DNA of 64,000 nucleotides, taken from positions 1-64,000 of IMG/VR virus record IMGVR_UViG_3300034061_005432. One strand, given 5' to 3'. The stretch's first letter is position 1. Each line of letters begins with the position of its first letter. The DNA is from a virus. The notes below the pieces were generated by a model. It had not been told where the DNA came from, ran no database searches, and was given only the letters and a program-made list of their open reading frames with translations. A program made the translations under genes and the position numbers. Of the stretch, positions 34,545-42,845 are shown in pieces.

Positions 34545-35869
34545 TAGAATCCTATTTTTTCATTTTCCGTAAATGGAAAGTTATATTTTTTTAAATAATA
34601 ATAAAGAACTGACTTATAATGTGAATTCTTTAATTCAGGTTTCAACCAAAGAAATTCTTGCACAACCTCTAAGTCTAAAAAGGGGTACCTTGATTCAATT
34701 CCATATGAACCAGCAACATACTCTTCTTTCGCCAAATAAGATTCCATCGAACTATTAAAAAAACTTGGCCAAGGAAAAACGCTTTTTAAATCTTCAGGAA
34801 AAAGTCCACCAAAATTACTGTGGTTATATTTCTTAATACCACCAAAACCATAATCTGAAAAAATTTCATCAGCACCTTGTCCAGACAATAGAATTTTTTT
34901 TCCATCTTTAATTGCGTTACTACAAACATGTGATAAATGTTTTGCACCATTATCATCAATTAAAGATAACCAATATTCGTTGTAATCACTTGAGTTTGAA
35001 TAGGTAACAAATTTAAATGTTTCTGTATTATTTTTTATATAATTGTATGCAACATTGATCTCATCAGTGTTTTTAGTTAGAGATTGTTGCTCATTATTAT
35101 TTAGTAATGAAAATCTCTGATTAAGAATATTTGAGTTTTCTGTGCCGATTACGGTATATGATTTGAATTTTACATTTTGGTTTAGTAATTCACAACAAAT
35201 AGCCCCACTATCATAACCACCACTAAGACCTATAAATATTTTTTCTCTAATTCCGTTAGTTCTTTTTTTAATTGATTTCTCAAACGCACTAACCCAATCC
35301 TCAAAAGTATCTTTGTTTTGGTTCGACACATCAAAATTATGAACTAATCTTTTTTCCAATGGAGTCCTTGTTTTTAGGTCGACAATCAAAGTTGTGTTTG
35401 GATCCATCTTTAAGATGTTTGTGTATCCTAATTTTTTTAAAGGGTCACTATATGATGATGTTGCGATACCGTCAGTTAAAGAATAAAAAATTGGTTTAGT
35501 TTTAAATGTATCTGTTGATATTATTACTATGTTTTTATTGAAATCTACTAAAGTTATAGCAAATTCTCCATCTAGTTTTTTTATGAAGTTGTATCCGTCT
35601 TTAATGTATAGAGGTATTAGACATTCCCCATCTGAATTGTAATCACCAAATTCTTTATAGTTATATATTTCACCATTATAAAGACAAATTATGTTGTCTT
35701 GTACAAATGGCTGTGTTTTAAATTCTCCGGTTATACTCAATAAGTTGTGTAGAAATGAATATCCGTTTTTAACAAAAACATTTGTATTGTCAGGACCTCT
35801 AAACTTATTAAAGAAATTAACATAATCTACATCTGAGATTTCTTTGTTTGTGAAAATAAAACTACACAT
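34544..35869 (-). CDS. asnB-like: asparagine synthetase B-like amidotransferase
   Basis: 441 residues. N-terminal class II glutaminase domain with Cys2 exposed after Met removal and YNGEIYNYKEFG; C-terminal synthetase domain with PP-loop GLSGGYDSGA (about 214-223) and SGQGADEIFSDYGFGG. It is shorter than bacterial AsnB (about 550). Within sugar clusters such enzymes can amidate carboxyls of uronic acids or peptides instead of making free Asn. Genes on both sides are sugar enzymes, so glycan amidation is a fair inference. Confidence 0.8.
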   Translation of the reverse strand: MCSFIFTNKEISDVDYVNFFNKFRGPDNTNVFVKNGYSFLHNLLSITGEFKTQPFVQDNIICLYNGEIYNYKEFGDYNSDGECLIPLYIKDGYNFIKKLDGEFAITLVDFNKNIVIISTDTFKTKPIFYSLTDGIATSSYSDPLKKLGYTNILKMDPNTTLIVDLKTRTPLEKRLVHNFDVSNQNKDTFEDWVSAFEKSIKKRTNGIREKIFIGLSGGYDSGAICCELLNQNVKFKSYTVIGTENSNILNQRFSLLNNNEQQSLTKNTDEINVAYNYIKNNTETFKFVTYSNSSDYNEYWLSLIDDNGAKHLSHVCSNAIKDGKKILLSGQGADEIFSDYGFGGIKKYNHSNFGGLFPEDLKSVFPWPSFFNSSMESYLAKEEYVAGSYGIESRYPFLDLEVVQEFLWLKPELKNSHYKSVLYYYLKKYNFPFTENEKIGF

Positions 35870-35871
35870 AT

Positions 35872-36543
35872 TTATTGACCTTTGATTCTTACTTGAGGCA
35901 TTATCGGATTTTTTCCTAACCCACCATTAGAAAACCCCGGTAAAATTTTAATGTCAACACCTGTTTTCCAAATAACAAATGGCATACTTATCTGATCTCT
36001 TGATGAATATCTAGAAATTTGATCCCACCATCTCAAATTTAATTTTTGTACATTATGAGTATTTTTTCTAATACTTACAGGTAATTCAAACAATCCGTAA
36101 TTTTCGGGGAACCCTTGAGATCTATAGTAATTTAGTTGATTGTCGACTAAATTAATATGATCATATTTAAGTCTTTTTATTTCTTCTCCTTCTTGATAAG
36201 CACAATTTCTAGATGTGTGGACCCAAAGACCTATTTCTGAATCTCCCATGTAATTTTTTATAACTTCAGAGGGATCCATGATAAGGTCGTGAGTGGTATC
36301 CATCCAAAACCAATAATCATAGTTAGGAAAAAAAAGATTAGGCAGTACCTTATATATTTTAGCATTTCTCCTCGACTTATATTCTTCATCTAAAGAAAAA
36401 TCAATGTGAGGAATTTGTTTCCATATCTTGCAGTCGTGTTGCCTGTCAACAAATGCAAAATAATCAACCCCATCAAACTCGATTTCAGGATCCCTCAATG
36501 GGTTAGGTAATCCTATATGTGATGTTATAACTGCTATTTTCAT
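35872..36543 (-). CDS. TOD1/MUCI70-type glycosyltransferase-like protein (DUF616)
   Basis: 223 residues. The order SRRNAKIYKVLPNLFFPNYD, YWFWMDTTHDL, HTSRNCAYQEGEEIKR and SSRDQISMPFVIWK follows the DUF616/TOD1 glycosyltransferase pattern (R-x-A-K-x-x-K-x-L-P, W-x-D, H-x-x-R-x-C-x-Y-E, R-D-Q-x-S). DUF616 members are known from plants and bacterial polysaccharide loci. It overlaps the epimerase gene by 4 bp. Confidence 0.7.
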   Translation of the reverse strand: MKIAVITSHIGLPNPLRDPEIEFDGVDYFAFVDRQHDCKIWKQIPHIDFSLDEEYKSRRNAKIYKVLPNLFFPNYDYWFWMDTTHDLIMDPSEVIKNYMGDSEIGLWVHTSRNCAYQEGEEIKRLKYDHINLVDNQLNYYRSQGFPENYGLFELPVSIRKNTHNVQKLNLRWWDQISRYSSRDQISMPFVIWKTGVDIKILPGFSNGGLGKNPIMPQVRIKGQ

Positions 36544-37439
36544 AAAGTTTTTTTATATTTTTTCACCCAAGATATTACATTACCTTTAGGAATCCACCCC
36601 AACTTGTTTTTAATTTTACTGTTGTCTGCCAAAGTGATATAAGGTTCTAACCTTTGTTCATTGTAAACTTTTTCTGATTCAAATAAATCTGCAATTTCGT
36701 TAATACTATAATTGTCACCGTTACCGACATTAAATACATCACCGTTGAAAGATTCTTCATATACTCCGGCTAAATAATTTGCTTCGACAACATCCCCAAC
36801 ATATGTAAAGTCTCTTTTTTGCTCACCATCGTTGGTTATTGTTAAATGTTTAGATTGTTTATATTGATTAGCAAAGATACCAATCACAGTACAATAAGCC
36901 CCTTCATCTAACATACCTTCACCATAAACATTGAAATATCTAAGAGATACCGTATCTAAATTGTAGACTTCGGAAAAAAGTTTACAGTATTGCTCTCCAA
37001 TAAATTTTTGTAATCCATAAGGACTCATTGGGTTGGGGTTTGCAGTTTCAGGTGTTGGGAATATGTTAGTATCACCATAGACACTACTTGATGCTGAATA
37101 AATAACTCGTTTTACTTTTGACCTATGTGACGCAACTAAAATTCTCAATGTTGAATCTACATTCGCCCTATTAAAAGAAATTGGGTCTACAATCGAAGGT
37201 TGTACCCTTGCTTTGGCTGCAGTGTGGTACACCAAATCAACACCTTCCAAATAATTGACTAAAGTTTCCATATCAATTTCTGAAACATCGGATTTTATAA
37301 ATTCACAGTTATTTGGGATATTTTCTAATTTACCCGTGCTCAAGTCATCAATTACCAATACTTGATGACCTAAACTTAAAAACTTTTTTACGATATGGTG
37401 ACCAATAAATCCTGCACCACCTACTACACATACTTTCAT
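36540..37439 (-). CDS. NAD-dependent nucleotide-sugar epimerase/dehydratase
   Basis: 299 residues, extended SDR: VVGGAGFIGHHIVKKFLSLG (NAD-binding), DDLSTGK, catalytic SASSSVYGD and Y-x-x-x-K in SPYGLQKFIGEQY, then LRYFNVYGEG. This is the GalE/WbpP/RfbB-like group acting on UDP- or dTDP-sugars. Substrate and reaction (4-epimerisation or dehydration) cannot be told. It provides a second nucleotide sugar besides the GDP-linked one. Confidence 0.85.
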   Translation of the reverse strand: MKVCVVGGAGFIGHHIVKKFLSLGHQVLVIDDLSTGKLENIPNNCEFIKSDVSEIDMETLVNYLEGVDLVYHTAAKARVQPSIVDPISFNRANVDSTLRILVASHRSKVKRVIYSASSSVYGDTNIFPTPETANPNPMSPYGLQKFIGEQYCKLFSEVYNLDTVSLRYFNVYGEGMLDEGAYCTVIGIFANQYKQSKHLTITNDGEQKRDFTYVGDVVEANYLAGVYEESFNGDVFNVGNGDNYSINEIADLFESEKVYNEQRLEPYITLADNSKIKNKLGWIPKGNVISWVKKYKKTL

Positions 37440-37451
37440 TTTAAAAAATTT

Positions 37452-38234
37452 TTATATTACAATCCATTTTGTGGGATAAATGTCCTTGGTTTGTAAATGT
37501 TTATTTATTGGTCCAAACCAATCGGATGGACATATAACTTTTTTATCTTCATTTTTATTTAACCACGCTCCCCACCAACTGAATGTTGAATTTGCAATTA
37601 TGTTATGATAACACATTGACATTAAATATAGATTTTCAAAATCAGTGTCCCCTTCTATGAAATGGGTATTTTTAAGGAAACTAAAATTTTCTTTACACCA
37701 TTCTATATCATCTGAAAATATCAAATACTCACAACCCTCACCAATAATATTAGTTGCTTTTTCATAATAGTCAATTGGTTGTACCGTGTGGGAATCGCTC
37801 AACCTCACATAATCCCCCCTCCTTATGTGAATTGAGCAAGTTTTTTTTTGGAGTAAGTGGAAATATTTTGTAGTTAACTTATTTTCAATTTCATTGGTAG
37901 CTGAGAACAAATTTAAAATCTCATTCCTATAAACATTAAAATATTTTTCAGATTGGAAATATCCGTATAACATGATGTTGTTATGTGCATTAGGTATTTC
38001 ATTATAATGAAAACGGGGTTCATGGTATAACTGAATATCTGAGGGTATTGACCCAAATTCTATTCTGCTAAAAATATTATTAAAATAATTGTTTATTGGT
38101 TTATGTGATCCGTGAGATACAACTTTTGGACAGATAAACTTTTTAGAATCCCTTAAAGATGTTGCATATGCCGCTGCGATTTGAAATAGACAGTTACCTA
38201 ATCCCCCCATTAAATTTGTACTAATAATATTCAT
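37452..38234 (-). CDS. alpha-1,2-fucosyltransferase family GT11
   Basis: 260 residues covering the whole GT11 pattern: MGGLGNCLFQIAAAYA, MLYGYFQSEKYF, CSIHIRRGDYVRL (H-x-R-R-G-D), YLIFSDDIEWCKENF and the highly specific ANSTFSWWGAWLN. GT11 enzymes transfer L-fucose, or L-colitose in the E. coli O55-type branch, from the GDP sugar. This suits the Gmd/ColD/Fcl genes about 6 kb downstream. One-bp overlap with the GT2 gene upstream. Confidence 0.92.
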   Translation of the reverse strand: MNIISTNLMGGLGNCLFQIAAAYATSLRDSKKFICPKVVSHGSHKPINNYFNNIFSRIEFGSIPSDIQLYHEPRFHYNEIPNAHNNIMLYGYFQSEKYFNVYRNEILNLFSATNEIENKLTTKYFHLLQKKTCSIHIRRGDYVRLSDSHTVQPIDYYEKATNIIGEGCEYLIFSDDIEWCKENFSFLKNTHFIEGDTDFENLYLMSMCYHNIIANSTFSWWGAWLNKNEDKKVICPSDWFGPINKHLQTKDIYPTKWIVI

Positions 38235-38929
38235 TATATGATATTATATTTTTTTATGACATAGTTTATCTCATCATTAATGTCTAACCTATAGTTGGAA
38301 CTAATTTGATTTTCATGTAATCTATTCGTAATAAGAGTTTCGGGTATTATTGCGGGTAATCCGTATTTAGTGTAAAAATTATAATAAATCTCACAATCCA
38401 TGAGCATCACTAGATTATCATCAAAAAGAATGTTAGAATCTTTTCTAAAAGACAAAACGGACGGGGAACTTATTGTGTTTATCCCTCTATATATTGAGTC
38501 ATTCCAACTTGGGACCATGTAATTCCAATACTTACTGTTATTAGAATCTGTGTGATTACACCCATTGACAACCCACATTACATTATCTTCGAATTTAGAA
38601 GAGATCATTTCTAATGATTTATTGTTAAATAAAAAATCGTCTTGGAACATCACCTTAATAATTTTCCCTTTTGAATGTTTGATTGAGTTGTTGGTGTTGG
38701 ATGGGCTATTACCAATTTTTTCTTGGTTAGTGACATAAACTATATTAATATCAGAAGAGTACTTTTTAACCACATCCTGTATTAGGTTAGTTGTACTGTG
38801 GTCCGAAATCACAACTTCAAAGTCTTGGAGTGTTTGAGTTTTAATTGTGTCGAGCAATTTAGACAAATAAACCCCCCCAAAACCATTTTGCTCCCATGTG
38901 GGTATACAAATTGAAAATAAAGGACTCAT
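38234..38929 (-). CDS. glycosyltransferase family 2 protein
   Basis: 231 residues: FSICIPTWEQNGFGGVYLSK, DFEVVISDHST, NNSIKHSKGKIIKVMFQDDF with D-D as the metal motif, then SPSVLSFRKD. GT-A inverting transferase of unknown donor. The 4-bp overlap upstream and 1-bp overlap downstream indicate tight coupling. Confidence 0.82.
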   Translation of the reverse strand: MSPLFSICIPTWEQNGFGGVYLSKLLDTIKTQTLQDFEVVISDHSTTNLIQDVVKKYSSDINIVYVTNQEKIGNSPSNTNNSIKHSKGKIIKVMFQDDFLFNNKSLEMISSKFEDNVMWVVNGCNHTDSNNSKYWNYMVPSWNDSIYRGINTISSPSVLSFRKDSNILFDDNLVMLMDCEIYYNFYTKYGLPAIIPETLITNRLHENQISSNYRLDINDEINYVIKKYNII

Positions 38930-39639
38930 AACAATTTATATGGTTTCATATTTCTAATTTTATCGGCAATTTCGTTTACCAACTTAAGATCGACTTTATG
39001 ATCATTTATGGGATTTTGTTCGTTATATACATAATTTACATCAGTCATGAATCTATATCTATTTTCTCCGGACATTTCAAGCATCGGGTACATAAAAGAT
39101 AAATCACCTGTAACTTTCCAAAATTCACCATTCTCATCTTTCAGATCAGATTGATCAATTTTTCTCCATAGGAAAGCTCTCCAAGTTCTGATATGAGATG
39201 CAGTAAATCTTACATTCCTAAGATTATCAAAATTTGTTTGTTTTGAAGAAAAACCGGGTTGACCTGTAGAGTATTTAAAACTTCCATTAGCTATCCACAC
39301 ATTTGGGTTTGAGTAAACATTATATATTCTTTCCAAGGCTTTTGAATCAGGTAACCAATCATCTCCGTCTACTTCTACAATTATTTCGTTGTCTTGAATG
39401 TTTGGGTTGTTTCTAATTACTTGGTCGTAGTTTCCTGGCTGATACATCTTTTTTTCATTTTTAATTAAAAGGAATCTATCGTCACCTTTAATCATGTTTT
39501 CAACTTTAGAGACACTGTTGTCTGTAGAGATGTCATCTGTTATATAACATTTAAAATCTGTATGTGTTTGACCCATAATCGAACCAATACACCTTTCAAT
39601 ATAATTTTCAGCATTAAATAAAGTAGTTACAATTACCAT
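38926..39639 (-). CDS. glycosyltransferase family 2 protein
   Basis: 237 residues: VIVTTLFNAENYIERCIGSI, CYITDDISTDNS, EIIVEVDGDDWLPD (D-G-D-D metal site) and TGDLSFMYPMLEM as the acceptor-side acidic motif. Classic GT2 layout. Ends 4 bp inside the next GT2 gene. Donor unknown. Confidence 0.85.
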   Translation of the reverse strand: MVIVTTLFNAENYIERCIGSIMGQTHTDFKCYITDDISTDNSVSKVENMIKGDDRFLLIKNEKKMYQPGNYDQVIRNNPNIQDNEIIVEVDGDDWLPDSKALERIYNVYSNPNVWIANGSFKYSTGQPGFSSKQTNFDNLRNVRFTASHIRTWRAFLWRKIDQSDLKDENGEFWKVTGDLSFMYPMLEMSGENRYRFMTDVNYVYNEQNPINDHKVDLKLVNEIADKIRNMKPYKLL

Positions 39640-39643
39640 AAGT

Positions 39644-40435
39644 TTAGTTCATTAATAATTTTATCCATTTTTCTATGATTTCAGAATTAGTAATTGACTC
39701 TGAATCGTTGTTTGTTGCGAAGTTTCCTTTAAAAATTGTTCCAGTGGATTCGCATTCATCTTTAACAAGTGATGCAACTTCACTTTTTGAAGAAAGGTAA
39801 GCATAATTGATCATGTCGTAAATTTTTTGTTTATCCGAAACAAAACCATATTCAACAACCTTATCATTATCGATAAGAGGTTTTACTTTTTTTTCATAAT
39901 AATTTTGGTCACTAATATTTCCAAACAAATATATTTTCTCCATACCATCTTCAATTGCTCTCTCGATTGAGACATGGGTTTGTTTGTTCTCATCTATAGA
40001 TCCCACAATACCCGCAACATTTTTTACAGATTCATCCTTTTCTTTTTTTTCCAAAACTTCTTTTATGTTTGGTATTATTTCAAAAGGACCATTGTACTGA
40101 TTATGATATTCTCTCTGTTTATTATTTACAAATACAACCGTATCCCAATACTTTTTAATTTTACCAACCTCAAATAAATTTTTTTCGTGACATGATAAAA
40201 TAATCTTTTTTACATTTGGTCTATCACCTAAATTTAAAAAATGAGTTATTACAATATCATTTTCGTATAATCTAAATTTTTCATCTAAAAGTCCTGATTT
40301 GCATTTATCTAAATGCCAAGGGTGTGGACCATAAAAGGTTGTATCTATACCGCTTTCATTAAGTTTATTAGTTAAGTTGATAAATGCGAAAGTTGATCCA
40401 CCTCGGTCACTCCATCCTGAAATTATTTTAACCAT
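39644..40435 (-). CDS. GT-B glycosyltransferase (GT4-like)
   Basis: 263 residues: N-terminal GGSTFAFINLTNKLNESGI, VFVNNKQREYHNQYNGPFE, IPNIKEVL, then AGIVGSIDENKQTHVSIERA and IYLFGNISDQNYYEKKVKPL as the donor domain. Smaller than a typical GT4 (about 370) but with both lobes. It overlaps the next gene by 8 bp. Confidence 0.7.
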   Translation of the reverse strand: MVKIISGWSDRGGSTFAFINLTNKLNESGIDTTFYGPHPWHLDKCKSGLLDEKFRLYENDIVITHFLNLGDRPNVKKIILSCHEKNLFEVGKIKKYWDTVVFVNNKQREYHNQYNGPFEIIPNIKEVLEKKEKDESVKNVAGIVGSIDENKQTHVSIERAIEDGMEKIYLFGNISDQNYYEKKVKPLIDNDKVVEYGFVSDKQKIYDMINYAYLSSKSEVASLVKDECESTGTIFKGNFATNNDSESITNSEIIEKWIKLLMN

Positions 40436-41519
40436 TTATTATTTTATTGTAACAATTTATTAAATCTCCAACATTTTCAAATTTTGACTCTCTGTACATA
40501 ACATTACATAACGGGTACAAGTTAGTGGCTTCTTTTTTAGACACATCGTCAAAAACATGTATAATGTCATAGTATATTTCTTTTATTTTATATAACTTAT
40601 TAGGTTCAGCAAGAACAAAACCATTAGGTGTGTTTGACCCCCATTTACCGTCACCGATTTTAAAACCATTTGGTTCGGTTATTGGGTATAAATTAATTGA
40701 TTTCCCTTTGAAATGATTAATTGTTTTTTGGTCCAAGATACCACAGAAACTAACATTATATTTTGTTTGGTTTAAAATATCAAGTAGGGGTTTTGACGAC
40801 TCATAGTTTTTAGTATAAATTAGAACCTTTAACCTTGAATTTTTATCTAAATCCATTTTAACTTTCAACGGAAGATTTTCTTTATTATTTTCTGCAAAAA
40901 TAATTCTGTTTTGTTCCCATTGGTCATTTGTTGCTCCGATTGATTTGTGAGTTACTCTTACATCATACATAACTCCAATTTTAACACCTCTAATGAAATT
41001 TCTAAATGAAAAATCAACATCATAAAAGTGAAACCCTTTTATGTTCTCGTTAAATTTTTCTTTGATATTTTTTTTATTTAATGCGATTAAAAGTCCGTCC
41101 ACCAAAACCACATTTTCAATTTGATTCCCTAAACTCTCTGAGTATTTTGACTCCCATTTTTTTCCTCCGTGTTCGTGATTAACAATACCTTTCATTTTAG
41201 AAAAGTCTTCCCACCATTTAGCAGATGAGGGTAGTTGAGTTGACCCGGCAAGACCTAAAATACCATAGTCAGTATTTCTTTTAAAATGTTTAATAATTTT
41301 TGTACCCCAATTTTTACTATCAAAATAAATGTCATCATGACACAATACGACGATATCATTTGTCGATTGTTCCAATATCATATTATATGCTTCAGGTAGT
41401 GAATACTTACCTTCATTTTCAATTGGTATAATCTGCGGATTTGGTACTCCACATGATTTTTTTAATAGTTCAATAAAACCATCATTAATCTTTCTCGTTG
41501 AAAATCCTATAGTAATCAT
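40428..41519 (-). CDS. two-domain glycosyltransferase, GT2-type N-terminus
   Basis: 363 residues. Residues 1-215 resemble a GT-A domain of the Glyco_tranf_2_5 type: MITIGFSTRK, IVVLCHDDIYFDSKNW (H-D-D metal site), GLAGSTQLPSSAKWW and FHFYDVDFSFRNFIRG. Residues about 230-363 look like a partial second glycosyltransferase domain (LKVLIYTKNYESSKPLLDIL). Start overlaps dUTPase by 4 bp. Confidence 0.7.
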   Translation of the reverse strand: MITIGFSTRKINDGFIELLKKSCGVPNPQIIPIENEGKYSLPEAYNMILEQSTNDIVVLCHDDIYFDSKNWGTKIIKHFKRNTDYGILGLAGSTQLPSSAKWWEDFSKMKGIVNHEHGGKKWESKYSESLGNQIENVVLVDGLLIALNKKNIKEKFNENIKGFHFYDVDFSFRNFIRGVKIGVMYDVRVTHKSIGATNDQWEQNRIIFAENNKENLPLKVKMDLDKNSRLKVLIYTKNYESSKPLLDILNQTKYNVSFCGILDQKTINHFKGKSINLYPITEPNGFKIGDGKWGSNTPNGFVLAEPNKLYKIKEIYYDIIHVFDDVSKKEATNLYPLCNVMYRESKFENVGDLINCYNKIING

Positions 41520-42118
41520 TTTAAACCTGTTGACCCAAACCCATTATCATTTCTGTCTTTTTTTCCAATCTCAGAAATTTTCGTTAAATTAACCCACTTA
41601 CCATTTACTACCGGACAGAAAACTGCTTGTGCGACTTTTTGACCTTTTTCTATTTTTACCACTTCGTTTGTTGTGTTAAAAATAATAACCTTAACTTCTC
41701 CTTGGTAACCACTGTCTACAGTTCCTGGTGAGTTTAAAACCATTAATCCTTGATTAAGGGCTAAACCACTTTTAGACCTTACTTGTATTTCGTAACCATC
41801 AGGGATGTCAAATCTTATTCCCGTCGGTATTAGATTTCTACCTAATGGTTGTATCTCAATTTCTTGAGAAGCTCTTAAATCAAATCCCGAATCAGATTCA
41901 TAAGCATATTCAGGATCTTTGTTGTCGGTACTGTTAGTATATTTTAAATTAACTTTTTTTGTTAAGGAATCTTCAAAATACGAATTTAAATCGTCTTCAC
42001 TAACACCCATTGATGATAACATTTGTTCAGGGCTGCTCATATCAATTCCATTGAATTTTCCTTGCAACTCTTTCATTATCTTAACACTCTCTCTTAAATT
42101 TTTAATATTATCAAACAT
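41516..42118 (-). CDS. dut: dUTPase with N-terminal extension
   Basis: 200 residues. Trimeric dUTPase motifs in order: 1 SDSGFDLRA, 2 RSKSGLA, 3 GTVDSGYQGEVKV, 4 KGQKVAQAVFCPV, 5 NDNGFGSTG. It hydrolyses dUTP to dUMP, keeping uracil out of DNA and feeding dTMP synthesis. An N-terminal helical extension of about 55 residues (with MSSPEQMLSSMGVSEDDLNS) is not part of the normal 140-150-residue enzyme. It sits between an exonuclease and a glycosyltransferase gene. Confidence 0.93.
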   Translation of the reverse strand: MFDNIKNLRESVKIMKELQGKFNGIDMSSPEQMLSSMGVSEDDLNSYFEDSLTKKVNLKYTNSTDNKDPEYAYESDSGFDLRASQEIEIQPLGRNLIPTGIRFDIPDGYEIQVRSKSGLALNQGLMVLNSPGTVDSGYQGEVKVIIFNTTNEVVKIEKGQKVAQAVFCPVVNGKWVNLTKISEIGKKDRNDNGFGSTGLK

Positions 42119-42119
42119 T

Positions 42120-42845
42120 TTATTTTAAAGATTTTAATTTCATTATTGCTTCAATTAAAACATCAACATCCTTTTCACAATATTCTGATATTTCATTTAA
42201 CATGTTATTGCTCCAATATGCCTCGTGAACCATCCCACCATTCACAGGTCCATCTTTAGGTGTTGGGATATCTAAACACGCGCACATTAAATCTAGTGAT
42301 CCAATTGCTGTGTAAGCACCATATTGCCATACTTCTTTAGTATCAATTGCTTTGACTTCCCACGGTTTAGTGTCGTATGAAGGAAGAATTTTAGATGGCT
42401 CCAAACCATTTATGATCATTCTTTTTGCCAACATTGGGATATCAAAGTTCTTTAGGTTATGACCACAAAGATAGAAATCTAATTTGTGGGTTCTATTTAA
42501 CAAGTTTCTAACCTCAGATAAAAGTTTCTGTTCATCATCACCTGAAAAAGTTTGTTTTTTTACTTCACCATTGTCTAAAACAAATGCCATAGAAACACAA
42601 ACTATTTTTGCGAACTCAGGAACAAGAGCCGCTCGTTTTTTAAATACTATATCCATGTGTTCCTCTGTGGTCCTACCCTCTCCGAATTCTTTGTCTTCGG
42701 GAAATCTTTTTAAAAACCAATCAAAGTATTTGTCAAACTGATGTGCGACAGTAGGATTGGTTTTTATACATGATTGGTAATCAGGGCAACCACCAACAGT
42801 TTCAATATCTAAAAATAAAATTTTGGTTAAAGGTACATTTATCAT
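42120..42845 (-). CDS. DnaQ-like 3'-5' exonuclease
   Basis: 241 residues, RNase H-like DEDD exonuclease: ILFLDIETVGG (D-x-E, Exo I), YLCGHNLKNFDIPMLAKR (Exo II) and YCEKDVDVL (Exo III, Y-x-x-x-D). It matches the predicted polymerase-B-associated exonuclease family (PF10108 type) found as stand-alone genes in Bacteroidetes and phages. It is probably for nucleotide recycling or repair. It lies next to dut, with a 4-bp overlap with the glycosyltransferase gene upstream. Confidence 0.85.
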   Translation of the reverse strand: MINVPLTKILFLDIETVGGCPDYQSCIKTNPTVAHQFDKYFDWFLKRFPEDKEFGEGRTTEEHMDIVFKKRAALVPEFAKIVCVSMAFVLDNGEVKKQTFSGDDEQKLLSEVRNLLNRTHKLDFYLCGHNLKNFDIPMLAKRMIINGLEPSKILPSYDTKPWEVKAIDTKEVWQYGAYTAIGSLDLMCACLDIPTPKDGPVNGGMVHEAYWSNNMLNEISEYCEKDVDVLIEAIMKLKSLK

